A DNA stretch of 63,323 nt from an uncultured Selenomonas sp. Lineage in GTDB: Bacteria; Bacillota; Negativicutes; Selenomonadales; Selenomonadaceae. Every line of letters begins with the position of its first letter. Position 1 is the first letter of the stretch. Positions 43,191 to 51,559 of the stretch are shown piece by piece. The notes beneath the pieces are model-generated. The model saw nothing but the letters and a program-made list of their open reading frames with translations, was not told where the DNA came from and made no database searches. A program made the position numbers and the translations under genes. The stretch covers positions 1 through 63,323 of the forward strand of contig CAMVGU010000019.1 of assembly GCA_947167105.1 (NCBI GenBank). Reading direction: 5' to 3'.

Positions 43191-44084
43191 ATGAGCATCG
43201 AAAAGACGGGCAAGACCGTGGCGGAAGCGGTTGCCGCTGCCTGCCGGGAACTGGGCTGCAGCGAATCTGAGTTGCAGTATGCCGTGTTGCAGGAGCCGAA
43301 ATCCGGTTTTCTGGGCCTCTTTGGACGCCAGGATGCCCGCATCCGTGCCGCTGTTAAGCAGGTGGAAGTTCCGGCAGCCGCTCCTGTCCATGCCAGAAAA
43401 GATAATAATACTGGTACGGAAGATAACAGCTATGCCAGCAAAAGACGCAGCAATACTGACACGCCTGATGTGGATTACACCAGCAGCCGCGAGTCCAGTC
43501 TTGATGCGGCCTATGCCAGCGAACAGGAAGAAAGGGGCACTCCCACCGAGACGCCCCAGGGCGTGAATATCAGGGAATGCCCAAGCGAGGATATGCTCCT
43601 GGCCCGGGCAGAGCGCTTTCTCCAGGAAGTCCTTGAAGCCATGCATCTGGAAGTGGGGCTCTACAGGCATGAAAGCGTGGAAGGCACAGTTTATGAACTG
43701 TCCGGCGAGCGCCTGGGACTACTGATAGGCAAGCATGGGCAGACACTGGACGCCCTGCAATACCTGGCAAACCTGGCGGCCAATCGTGACCACGCCAACG
43801 GCCATGCCCATATCATCCTGGATATAGAAGGCTACCGCTCCCGCCGGGAGGATACCCTCATGCGCCTGGCAGGCCACCTGGCGGAGAAAGCCTGCCGTAT
43901 TGGCCAGGAAATCCACCTGGAGCCCATGAACCGCCACGAGCGCAAGATCATCCACACAGCCCTCCAGGACAATCGCCGGGTCAGCACCTACAGCGCCGGT
44001 GAAGAACCCCGCAGGTATGTGGTCATAGTGCCGAAACGCAGAAGGCGCAGCCGCTACAGCGACGAGGAGCAGGGCGATTACTGA
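43191..44084 (+). CDS. jag: Jag/KhpB RNA-binding protein
   Basis: A 297-residue protein: Jag N-terminal domain (about 1-55, SIEKTGKTVAEAVAAA, GFLGLFGRQDA), a variable acidic and Ser-rich linker, a KH domain (about 140-215, LGLLIGKHGQTLDALQYL) and an R3H domain (about 220-285, MNRHERKIIHTAL). The start at 43191 has GGAGG seven bases upstream. It closes the rpmH operon; mnmE does not follow. Confidence 0.93.
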   Translation: MSIEKTGKTVAEAVAAACRELGCSESELQYAVLQEPKSGFLGLFGRQDARIRAAVKQVEVPAAAPVHARKDNNTGTEDNSYASKRRSNTDTPDVDYTSSRESSLDAAYASEQEERGTPTETPQGVNIRECPSEDMLLARAERFLQEVLEAMHLEVGLYRHESVEGTVYELSGERLGLLIGKHGQTLDALQYLANLAANRDHANGHAHIILDIEGYRSRREDTLMRLAGHLAEKACRIGQEIHLEPMNRHERKIIHTALQDNRRVSTYSAGEEPRRYVVIVPKRRRRSRYSDEEQGDY

Positions 44085-44101
44085 GCCTGTTTATTGTGTA
44101 C

Positions 44102-44149
44102 AAAAAGAGCCGGTTTCGGTGGCACTTGCCACTGAAACCGGCTCTTTTA
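44102..44149 (+). terminator. terminator of the rpmH-jag operon
   Basis: Long stem AAAAGAGCCGGTTTC/GAAACCGGCTCTTTT with a GTGGC/GCCAC top. Confidence 0.9.
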
Positions 44150-44206
44150 ATGTGTATACCCCTCTCTCTTTGGAATCACTGGATTTTTGGGAAATTTTTG
44201 GTTTTA

Positions 44207-44273
44207 CTAAGGAACTGTAGCGAAATAAACTAGACCAGCAAGATGTCTAGGTTATAAGTCTACAGTTCCTTAG
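44207..44273. repeat. 67-bp nested inverted repeat
   Basis: CTAAGGAACTGTAG (44207-44220) and its exact complement (44260-44273), with an inner CTAGAC/GTCTAG. It could form a cruciform or a transcript hairpin upstream of the next gene. Confidence 0.65.
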
Positions 44274-44346
44274 CTTATCTGCGTCCTTAGGGGTTGATTC
44301 GCTAAAATTTCGTAGTACAATAAAGACAAGAAACAGGAGGAATAAC

Positions 44347-45204
44347 ATGGCAGCTTTTCGTATCAACCGCACCAATGACGCCGTTTTCAAGGCAGTATTC
44401 GCCAGGCACCCGGAGATTACCCTGGCCCTTATCAATGCTTTCTTTGAGTTCCAGGGCACAGAGCTTCTGACGGACATTGAGTTCATTGACAGGGAGCTTG
44501 ATGCCGACGAATACGAGGGCAAGGAATCCCGGCTGGATCTCCTGGGGCGGACGGCTTCGGGTGTCAAGGTCAATATTGAAATGCAGGTCAATTCTCTGGC
44601 TGCCATGGGGGAGCGTTCCCTGTACTACTGGGCGAAAAACTACGCTGACCTGAAGCGTGGCGAGGAATATGACCAGCTGAAGCGCACCGTGGCCATAAAT
44701 ATATTGGGCTTCAACCTGTTTGATGTGAAGGACTACCCGAATATGCACAGCTGCTTTGGCGTTTACGATATCAAGACCCAGTGCCAGCTGACGTACAAGC
44801 TGGAGATACATTTCCTTGAGCTTCTGAAGTTCAAGGGCAAGAGCGTGAAGGACATGAACCGTATAGAAAAATGGGCGGCCTATTTCTCCCCCAGCACCAC
44901 GGATGAGGAGCTGAAGGAGATAGCTAAAAGCGAGGCGGCCATTAGGGACGCAATGGAGGTGGAGAACATGTTCACCAAGGACGAAGTGGCCAAAAGAGCC
45001 TATGATAAGGCGGAGAAGTTCCGCCGTGACCAGGCGGCACAGCTGGAGTACGCCAGGCAGGATGAAAGACTGAAGGAAAGGCTGAAGGCAGTAGCCATGC
45101 TAAAGAAATTGAAGATAAGCAAGGATTTGGCTATAGCGCAGATTATAGAGAGCTATGCCTTATCAAATGAGGAAGCTGCTTCTTTGGTGAACAGCTGCTG
45201 GTAA
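44347..45204 (+). CDS. Rpn-family PD-(D/E)XK nuclease/putative transposase
   Basis: A 285-residue protein. The N-terminal part is typical (RINRTNDAVFKAVFARHPEI, then LINAFFEFQG). The nuclease core SRLDLLGRTASGVKVNIEMQ near residues 60-79 supplies D...ExQ. The C-terminal half is helical and Lys/Glu-rich, ending in an NEEAASLV motif. CAGGAGG lies seven bases before the ATG. Rpn proteins nick DNA and promote recombination; here a lone gene among repeats. Confidence 0.85.
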   Translation: MAAFRINRTNDAVFKAVFARHPEITLALINAFFEFQGTELLTDIEFIDRELDADEYEGKESRLDLLGRTASGVKVNIEMQVNSLAAMGERSLYYWAKNYADLKRGEEYDQLKRTVAINILGFNLFDVKDYPNMHSCFGVYDIKTQCQLTYKLEIHFLELLKFKGKSVKDMNRIEKWAAYFSPSTTDEELKEIAKSEAAIRDAMEVENMFTKDEVAKRAYDKAEKFRRDQAAQLEYARQDERLKERLKAVAMLKKLKISKDLAIAQIIESYALSNEEAASLVNSCW

Positions 45205-45325
45205 GGAGGTGGAGAACAACACACAATACTGGCGTGAGCCGTCACAGTCCACAATACCGGCGCTATACGTTACACCCAATAAACTTAACATGCAATCACA
45301 TAACTAAAAAATATCGGCATATGTC

Positions 45326-45354
45326 TTGCGGGAGGGGGGTGCTTGTGTTATAAT
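45326..45354 (+). promoter_or_regulatory. promoter of a candidate small RNA
   Basis: TTGCGG (45326-45331), 17 bases, TATAAT (45349-45354), with no open frame behind it. Confidence 0.65.
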
Positions 45355-45360
45355 GATGGA

Positions 45361-45503
45361 CATAAGGGAGAATACTCAGAACTTTCATTAGAAAAGAAAA
45401 CTTAATACTGGTCTGACTGTCGGCTGACAAGTCCCATGTCTTGTCTCCGGCATTTAGATACAACCATTGTTAAGCCGCTCCCTTCGCCGGGGAGCGGTAT
45501 TAA
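45361..45503 (+). ncRNA. candidate structured small RNA
   Basis: About 140 bases from a strong promoter to a GC hairpin (CCGCTCCC/GGGGAGCGG, 45476-45497) with a weak T tail. GGACATAAGGG near the 5' end can pair with TCCCATGTC near 45432-45440. GGGAG near the 5' end can also pair with CTCCC of the last hairpin, so alternative folds exist. It matches no class I recognise, including 6S, SRP, c-di-GMP or SAM elements. Confidence 0.45.
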
Positions 45504-45506
45504 GTT

Positions 45507-45594
45507 GCAAAACTTCGTGTGAAACTGTGTTTCGCACTACGCCCTTATGCGAAATCCAAGCTTCCGCTACGGCTTGCGCTTGTTAAGATTTCGT
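45507..45594 (-). repeat. GAAATCTTAGCGA-family repeat, reverse copy
   Basis: Reads on the minus strand ACGAAATCTTAACAAGCG..AAGGGCGTAGTGCGAAACAC, like 39683-39745. It touches hairpin element copy 5. Confidence 0.55.
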
Positions 45595-45731
45595 AATAAC
45601 GAGGCAAAGGATGTCCCCCACTTCTACAAGTGGGGGTGGTACATCTAAACAGGCGGGAGCATATCTCCCGCCTCGTTGAAACGCCGAGAGGAAGCTTTGT
45701 CTATCGACAAAGCTGGAACAATGGCGTTATA
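45595..45731 (+). repeat. three-hairpin element, copy 5
   Basis: Complete copy, nearly identical to copy 3. It ends 20 bases before the GTG start of the next gene, adjoining its ribosome binding site. Confidence 0.8.
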
Positions 45732-45751
45732 AAAAGCTGGGAGGGAATACA

Positions 45752-46288
45752 GTGGGAGGAAAACTGAAAAATTGCCCTTATTGCGGCAAGCTGTTTTTGG
45801 ATGTGGGCAGGGGAGTATGCCCCAGGTGCGAGGAAACCCTGGATATGGAGAGACAGCTGGTGCGGGAGTTCATAGAGCAGCATCCGGGGGCGGATCTGCG
45901 GGAGGTGGCCTCCGGCACGGGGCTGCCTGTGAAAAGGCTTACGAAAATGAAGCGGGACGGCTTTCTGGCGGACAGGAGGTCTATGGTGTCTCATCCCTGC
46001 CATTCCTGCGGCAAGCCCACCTATGACGGCATGTTCTGCAATGCCTGCGTGGCCGCCTTTGCCAAGCGGCGCAGCGAAATCGCCCATCACCATCTGGCGG
46101 AAAATATGAAGGGTGTGCGTGTTCCCCTGCGCAAGCCGGAGCTGGGCTTTTTCAGCAGGACCTACAAGAAATATTCCAGGGAAGAAGCCCTGCCGCTTCT
46201 GAAAAGCGACAGGCTCAAGCTGAAGAAGCAGCGGGAAAAGGAACGCAGGGGAGCCTTTTTCACCAATTTCGGCGGGGAGAATAGATAG
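45752..46288 (+). CDS. YvyF-like zinc-ribbon protein (flagellar operon type)
   Basis: A 178-residue protein. CPYCGKLF...CPRCEE (8-11, 23-26) forms a zinc ribbon. A short MerR-like helix-turn-helix region (LREVASGTGLPVKRLTKMKR) follows, then a second ribbon CHSCGK...CNAC (84-99) and a basic tail. The pattern matches the YvyF/TIGR03826 flagellar-operon proteins. No flagellar gene is in the window. GGGAGG is eight bases before the GTG. Confidence 0.65.
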   Translation: MGGKLKNCPYCGKLFLDVGRGVCPRCEETLDMERQLVREFIEQHPGADLREVASGTGLPVKRLTKMKRDGFLADRRSMVSHPCHSCGKPTYDGMFCNACVAAFAKRRSEIAHHHLAENMKGVRVPLRKPELGFFSRTYKKYSREEALPLLKSDRLKLKKQREKERRGAFFTNFGGENR

Positions 46289-46292
46289 CATC

Positions 46293-47051
46293 TCAAAGGG
46301 CTGCCTCAATCAGCCTTTGGGTATACTCATGGGCAGGGCTTGCCAGAATATCTGCGGTCCTGCCCTGCTCCACGATTCTCCCTGCCTGCATCACTGCTGT
46401 CCGGTCGCAGAAATCCTGCACCAGGGCCAGGTTGTGGCAGATAAAGAGGAAGGAGAGGCCCCGCTTTTTCAGGCGGCCCAGGAGCTCCATGATCTGGGCT
46501 TGCAGGGTGACATCCAGGGCGCTGGTGGCCTCATCGCAAATCAGGAGCTCCGGCCCTACTGCCAGGGCCCGGGCGATGGCTGCCTGTTGGCACTGGCCGC
46601 CGCTGACTTCGTGGGGGTATTTGCGGGCGCAGCCGCCGGGCAGGCCGCATTCTTCAAGGAGGGCGCAGACTTTGGCTGCGGCCTCCTTTTTGCTGTGGCC
46701 CTGATTCAGCAGGGGCTCGGCGATACTTGACCCCAGGGTGCGTCGGGGATTGAAGGAGGCCAGGGGATTTTGGAAAACCATCTGCATTTTCCTGTAGGCT
46801 CCCCGGCGCAGCCTGTGCCCCCTGGCCCCGGTGATGTCCTTCCCTGCCAGGATGATGCGGCCCCTGTCCGGCTCTATCAGCCGCGTCACCAGGCCCGCCA
46901 CCGTGCTTTTGCCGGAGCCAGACTCCCCCACCAGCCCCAGGGCCTCACCGGAAGCTATGGCGAAGCTGACCTCCGCCACTGCCATATCCCTGCCCCCTCC
47001 GGGACGGGGGAAGCTCTTGACCAGCTTCTCTGCAATCAGCAATTCATTCAT
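46293..47051 (-). CDS. ABC transporter ATPase, Opp/Nik type (second ATPase, NikE/OppF-like)
   Basis: A 252-residue ATPase with a complete set of motifs: Walker A GESGSGKST, Q-loop FQNPLASFNPRR, signature VSGGQ, Walker B LLICDEATSALD and switch His in ICHN. It matches the F/E-type ATPase of peptide/nickel importers. Its permeases, binding protein and other ATPase lie 7 kb away on the same strand (54283-58447), behind an oppositely oriented four-gene block. GAGGGG precedes the ATG. Confidence 0.88.
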   Translation of the reverse strand: MNELLIAEKLVKSFPRPGGGRDMAVAEVSFAIASGEALGLVGESGSGKSTVAGLVTRLIEPDRGRIILAGKDITGARGHRLRRGAYRKMQMVFQNPLASFNPRRTLGSSIAEPLLNQGHSKKEAAAKVCALLEECGLPGGCARKYPHEVSGGQCQQAAIARALAVGPELLICDEATSALDVTLQAQIMELLGRLKKRGLSFLFICHNLALVQDFCDRTAVMQAGRIVEQGRTADILASPAHEYTQRLIEAAL

Positions 47052-47130
47052 ATGCGTATTCCCCTCTCTTTACAGACTTTTTTTATCTATCTGTTGAAAA
47101 ATTAAATATATTCCCTTATGCTTTAGTAAA

Positions 47131-47203
47131 AAGCCTTCCCGTTCCCTGCACCTCATCCGTCAGCCTGTCGGCTGACACCTTCCCTTCAAGGGGAAGGCTT
47201 TTC
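47131..47203. repeat. palindromic repeat, left flank of the four-gene block
   Basis: CACCTCATCCGTCAGCC, then GGCTGACACCTTCCC, then CCTTCAAGGGGAAGG. The same sequence lies inverted at the other end of the block (54211-54258). Confidence 0.85.
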
Positions 47204-47230
47204 CTTAAGTATGTTGAAACGGAGGATGAC

Positions 47231-48430
47231 ATGAAACTTGAACACAGCCGCCAGGGCAATGAAGTGACTGTTTGCCTCAAAGGCTCCATTACAGCGGAAA
47301 ACTCCCCCCGGCTCGAAGCAGAGCTGCTTTCCCTCCTGCAAGACAGGCCGGAAAAAGTGATTTTGGATGCCGGGGAGCTGGTCAGCATCTCCGGCAGCGG
47401 GCTTCGCCTCCTGCTGAAATTAAGGGAAATTTGCCCTACCCTCTCCCTGTGCAATGTTTCCATGGAAATTGCAGACCTTCTGCAGGTGACGGGGGTGGAT
47501 ACGCTGCTTGACAGCCGGCGTGCCCTGCGGGAGATTTCTGTCTCAGGCTGCCCCTGCATCGGTAAGGGGAAGAACGGCGCGGTCTACCGTCTGGACGGGG
47601 AGACCATCGTCAAGCTGTACCCGGCAGACAGCCTGGGAGGCCGGGAAGCAGACCAGGAGAAGCAGAATGCAAAGGCGGCCTTTGTCCTGGGGGTGCCCAC
47701 CCCCCTTTCCTATGATATTGTCAGGTGCGGTGAGGAGATCGGCATCATCTTCGAGTCGGTGGAGGCGCCCAGCCTGCGGGATGTGGTGGCAAATGAGCCC
47801 GAGAGGACGGAATTCTTAGTCACCAGGGCGGCGCAGCTTTTGCAGCGCCTGCATAGCATCGAGGTCCCGGCTGGCACCTTCCCGGATATGGGGGAGACTT
47901 ACCGGAAGCGGGCGACAGGGCTCACGGAGTATCTTACAGCAGATGAAATCCATCTGCTGGAGCAGATGATTGATTCCATTCCCGTGAGAAACACTTACGT
48001 CCACGGGGACTACCATCGGGGCAATCTGATGGTGCAGGGGGATGAGCTGATCCTCATCGACATGGCAGATTCCTCCACGGGCCATCCCCTGTACGATGTG
48101 CTGAGCGTCTATATGCTGGGGATTGACCTGGTAAACAAATTCCCTCCTCAGATGGTGAAGCGGCTGATTGGCTGGGAGCCGGACACGGCGCGGAAGGTCT
48201 GGGAGATCTTTCGCAGCGTCTATTTTGGGACCAGGGATGCCCGGAGATTAGCGCAAATCGAGGCCATGCTGGATGCCTACTGCTGGCTGCGTCATCTGAC
48301 CTTCCTGAACATTGCCCCCGTCTATACGCCACAGCTCCGCCAAAAGATTGTAGCAGGCGCCAGGGCACACTTATTTCCCAAGGCGGCGGAAAGCATAGGG
48401 CTTTTTGCAGGAATACTTGGGGAAATGTAG
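47231..48430 (+). CDS. STAS domain fused to APH-type kinase
   Basis: A 399-residue two-domain protein. Residues 1-100 are a STAS domain, with LVSISGSGLRLLLKL carrying the Ser that anti-sigma kinases phosphorylate. Residues 105-399 are an aminoglycoside-phosphotransferase/choline-kinase fold: Gly loop IGKGKNGAVYRL, Lys in IVKLYP, catalytic HGDYHRGNLMV near 257-267, metal-binding LIDMADSSTGHP near 273. All kinase residues look intact. First of four co-directional genes (17 bases to the next). The substrate is unknown; lipid head groups, sugars or a protein are possible. The STAS part likely senses or binds the RsbW-like domain of the next gene product. Confidence 0.8.
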   Translation: MKLEHSRQGNEVTVCLKGSITAENSPRLEAELLSLLQDRPEKVILDAGELVSISGSGLRLLLKLREICPTLSLCNVSMEIADLLQVTGVDTLLDSRRALREISVSGCPCIGKGKNGAVYRLDGETIVKLYPADSLGGREADQEKQNAKAAFVLGVPTPLSYDIVRCGEEIGIIFESVEAPSLRDVVANEPERTEFLVTRAAQLLQRLHSIEVPAGTFPDMGETYRKRATGLTEYLTADEIHLLEQMIDSIPVRNTYVHGDYHRGNLMVQGDELILIDMADSSTGHPLYDVLSVYMLGIDLVNKFPPQMVKRLIGWEPDTARKVWEIFRSVYFGTRDARRLAQIEAMLDAYCWLRHLTFLNIAPVYTPQLRQKIVAGARAHLFPKAAESIGLFAGILGEM

Positions 48431-48447
48431 AATGAGGTAGGACGAGA

Positions 48448-50202
48448 ATGAATGAAGTTTTGGTCCGGGGCACTTTCCGGCGGTTCATGGGCAAGATGAT
48501 TTTGAACAACCTCATGGTGTTTTCAGGGCCCGTCGTGAACGGCATTGTCATCAGTCGCTATCTGGGGACGGAGGCCATGGCATCTTTCCAGCTTACGGTG
48601 CCCCTGGTCTTCGTGGTGATGATGTTCAGCCAGATCATTTCCCTGGGCGTGCAGAACAACTGCGCCAAGAGCTTGGGGGCAGGGCGGGAGGAGGATGCGC
48701 GTGAGTACTACTCTGTGGCGGTATTCCTCACCCTGCCGGTTTCCGTGCTGCTGGCATTCGTCGTATTTGCATGGGCGGAAGGTATTGTTGCGCTGTTGGG
48801 GGCGCAGGGTTCTGCGGCGGTCCTTGCGGCCGATGCGGCGGAATATTTGCGCGGGCTTTCTTTCGGCATTCCCCTGCTGCTCTTCCTGCCCATGCAGATC
48901 GCTATCTTTTTTCTGGAGGGGCAGGCCAAGTGCGCCACGCGGGCAATTCTGGTGCAGACGGCGGTCAATATCGTCGGGGCCTTTGCCAATGCGCTCTATT
49001 TTGAGGGCGGCATGTTCGGCATGGGGCTGGTGATGTCCCTTTGCTATTTTGTCTCCATTTGCGTCATGGCGGGGGGATTCCTTCGGGAGGGGGGCTGCAT
49101 CCGGCTGGTTTCTCGCGGACTTCGCTGGCGGCAGATTGTTCCCGTTCTCCGCATTGGCCTGCCGTCGGCCATTGACCGCTTCTACAAATCCACGCAGATC
49201 CTCGTGGTCAACCGCGTGCTGCTGCTGGTCGCGCCGGGCACGGCCATCTCCGCTTTTGCGGACATCAACGTACTGAACAACATTTTCAATCCCATCGTCA
49301 TGGGGCTGAGCGCAACCGCCCTCACCATGGCGGGGGTCTTCACCGGGGAGCAGGACAGGCGCTCCCTGCACGCTCTCCTGCGGGTTGCCGTGAAGCATGC
49401 GCTGCTGGTGACGTCCCTGGCGACTTTGGTCACGTTTCTCGCAGCTCCCTTGGTCATCAGCCTCTTTGTGAGAGAGGAGGGGGATGCCTATGACGCCGCA
49501 GTCCACGCGCTTCGCATTTTCATTTTGTATCTCCCCTTCCGCGCGGTGAACAATGTGCTGCAAAAGTATTACCTTGGCGTAAACGCTATGAAAATGACCT
49601 ACCTGACGTCGCTGCTGGACAATTTCCTTTTTGTCTGCCTGCTGTCCGTCTTGCTGGGCCATCTTTTCGGCGCGGATGGGGTGTGGTTTTCCTTCCTTCT
49701 GGCAGAGCTTCTGACCATAGCGTCCCTGGCTCTCTTCATTGCTTGGAGGCAGGGAAGGTTTCCCCGTGGAATCGTCGATTATCTTTGCCTGCCGGAGGGC
49801 TTTGGGGAATCCTTGCCCAAACCCTTCGCCCAGTCTGCTGCCAGCATGGAGGAGGTCGTGAAGGTTTCGGAAGGGGCGCGGCAGTATCTGCTGGCCAACG
49901 GGGCGCCCCGCAGGGAAGCGATGCTCATTGCCCTTTCCATCGAGGAAATGGGGGGCAATATCATTCGCTGGGGCTTTGATGACGGGAAACCCCACAGCAT
50001 CGACATTTTGGTGTTCAAGGGGGAGACCTGGTCCATGCGGGTCCGGGACGATTGCAGGCCCTTCGACCCGAAGAAGTGGCTGGAGCTTCACCGGGGGGAG
50101 GATCCGGCCAGGAACATCGGCATCCGCGCCATTTGCGGCATAGCGGGGGAGGTGCGCTATTCCAGGACATTGGGGCTGAATTATCTGCTGATTCGTTTAT
50201 GA
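48448..50202 (+). CDS. MATE exporter fused to RsbW-like HATPase domain
   Basis: A 584-residue protein. Residues 1-445 have about 12 membrane helices of the MATE/MVF flippase type (FMGKMILNNLMVFSGPVVNG, then TEAMASFQLTVPLVF). Residues about 470-584 form a GHKL ATPase of the RsbW/SpoIIAB type: ALSIEEMGGNII (N box), VRDDCRPFDP (G1-like), NIGIRAICGIA (G2-like). Such domains normally phosphorylate STAS proteins. The fusion ties export to partner switching, with the STAS domain encoded just before it as the obvious partner. Confidence 0.85.
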   Translation: MNEVLVRGTFRRFMGKMILNNLMVFSGPVVNGIVISRYLGTEAMASFQLTVPLVFVVMMFSQIISLGVQNNCAKSLGAGREEDAREYYSVAVFLTLPVSVLLAFVVFAWAEGIVALLGAQGSAAVLAADAAEYLRGLSFGIPLLLFLPMQIAIFFLEGQAKCATRAILVQTAVNIVGAFANALYFEGGMFGMGLVMSLCYFVSICVMAGGFLREGGCIRLVSRGLRWRQIVPVLRIGLPSAIDRFYKSTQILVVNRVLLLVAPGTAISAFADINVLNNIFNPIVMGLSATALTMAGVFTGEQDRRSLHALLRVAVKHALLVTSLATLVTFLAAPLVISLFVREEGDAYDAAVHALRIFILYLPFRAVNNVLQKYYLGVNAMKMTYLTSLLDNFLFVCLLSVLLGHLFGADGVWFSFLLAELLTIASLALFIAWRQGRFPRGIVDYLCLPEGFGESLPKPFAQSAASMEEVVKVSEGARQYLLANGAPRREAMLIALSIEEMGGNIIRWGFDDGKPHSIDILVFKGETWSMRVRDDCRPFDPKKWLELHRGEDPARNIGIRAICGIAGEVRYSRTLGLNYLLIRL

Positions 50203-50223
50203 TTGAAAGGAGAGGGAGCTATT

Positions 50224-51546
50224 ATGAAGTTGATGCCCATGGGCATATCCAACCGGCTGTTCTACTACACCTGCGCCGGGGAAGAGCTTTCCTTTGATTT
50301 TTGCTATCACTTTGACCTGCAGGAGAAGCTGGACAGGGGTGCCCTGTCGGCTGCGGCGGCAAAGGCCCTCCGAAATTTCCCGGAATTTGCCATCCGCCCG
50401 GTGGTGCACGACAATGGAATCTGGGCGGTGCCCAATCAGGGGCCGGTGGCCCTGCTGGAAGACGAGCCGGAGAAGGTTCGCCATTACGGTACGGAGGAAA
50501 CAGGAGGCTATCTCTTTTTCTTCCGCTGCCGGGAGCAGGGCTTTTCCTTCCCCTACTTCCACGGCATGACTGACTTTTATGGCGTTTGGCATTTTCTTCG
50601 CACCCTGTTCTACTATTACGGACTGGAAAGGGGCCTCAGCCTGCAGCCGGACGAGTTCGTCCGCACCGACCCTGCCCAGGGGGTGGCGGCAGATGAACAG
50701 GAGTGGTTTGACCCCTATGTGAAGTTTGCGCCCCCAAAAAATGACAGCGGGTCAAAGGCGTCCCGGCCCGCCCCAACCGCCTTTGAAATCCCAGAGCGCT
50801 ACTACGGCCTGGAGATACCCTACAGCTCCGGCTATGAGATTCGCTGCCCCCTGAAGGCCGTTTTGCAGACGGTGAAGGAGCGGGGAACCTCGGTGGTGCC
50901 CTTCCTTGCCGTCCTCACATCCCGCGCCATTGCTTCTGCCTATGAGTGGGACGGGAAGCCCATCCGCACTATGGCCTCGGCCAATATGAGAAAGTATTAC
51001 CAGGCGAATACCATGGTGAATTTCTCAGATGCCACCTTCCTTTCCTATGACCGGGAGCTGGCCTCCCTTTCCCTGGAGGAGCAGGCCCTGCGCTTCCGGC
51101 AGGATCTCAAAGGGCAGATGACAAAGGAGCATTTTGACCCCCTTATCGCCCAGAAAGTGCAGTTGGTGCGGGGCTTTGCCGAGGCAGATGTTCCCCTCCA
51201 GGAGTGGAACCGCCACTTCACCCAGTCGCCGGGAGCGGGGGCACCATCCCCTATGACGGTGGCCCTGACCTATCCCGGCAGCCTGGATCTGCCGGAGGCA
51301 TACGCACCCCTGCTCAGGCGAGTCACCCGCTCCCTCTGCTCCCGCGGAGTCAATGTGTCCTTCTGCGTCTTCGTCTCCACTTACGGAGATACGATGTACA
51401 TTCGTTCCTGCCAGCGGTTCGACTCCGATGCCGTCATGCAGGTTATGTGCGAAGGGCTTGCCCAGGCGGGCCTGCCTACCCAGATGGAAAAATTGCCCCT
51501 GTACTATGGCAACCAGGTGATAGCCACGCGCCTGCAGCACGTATGA
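50224..51546 (+). CDS. condensation/alcohol-acetyltransferase-like protein
   Basis: A 440-residue protein of the CoA-dependent acyltransferase superfamily (NRPS condensation, PapA, AATase). The catalytic HxxxD motif appears as FHGMTDFYGVW near residues 114-123. A second conserved structural part (ASANMRKYYQANTMVNFSD) lies near 255. The DFGWG-type motif is not obvious. ATG 50224 has AAAGGAG upstream. Cytoplasmic, it likely moves an acyl group onto a sugar, amine or alcohol made in this pathway. Confidence 0.7.
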   Translation: MKLMPMGISNRLFYYTCAGEELSFDFCYHFDLQEKLDRGALSAAAAKALRNFPEFAIRPVVHDNGIWAVPNQGPVALLEDEPEKVRHYGTEETGGYLFFFRCREQGFSFPYFHGMTDFYGVWHFLRTLFYYYGLERGLSLQPDEFVRTDPAQGVAADEQEWFDPYVKFAPPKNDSGSKASRPAPTAFEIPERYYGLEIPYSSGYEIRCPLKAVLQTVKERGTSVVPFLAVLTSRAIASAYEWDGKPIRTMASANMRKYYQANTMVNFSDATFLSYDRELASLSLEEQALRFRQDLKGQMTKEHFDPLIAQKVQLVRGFAEADVPLQEWNRHFTQSPGAGAPSPMTVALTYPGSLDLPEAYAPLLRRVTRSLCSRGVNVSFCVFVSTYGDTMYIRSCQRFDSDAVMQVMCEGLAQAGLPTQMEKLPLYYGNQVIATRLQHV

Positions 51547-51559
51547 GGAGTGAATGGGA

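Noticed and set aside
45701..46309. Minus-strand frame of 202 codons opposite the YvyF-like gene
   Set aside because: It covers the hairpin element and shows no domain; zinc ribbons on the plus strand are clear.
48523..50091. Minus-strand frame of 522 codons opposite the MATE fusion, and a similar 572-codon frame at 51476-53194
   Set aside because: No domain, Gln/His/Arg-rich composition typical of antisense frames in GC-rich genes, no ribosome binding site.
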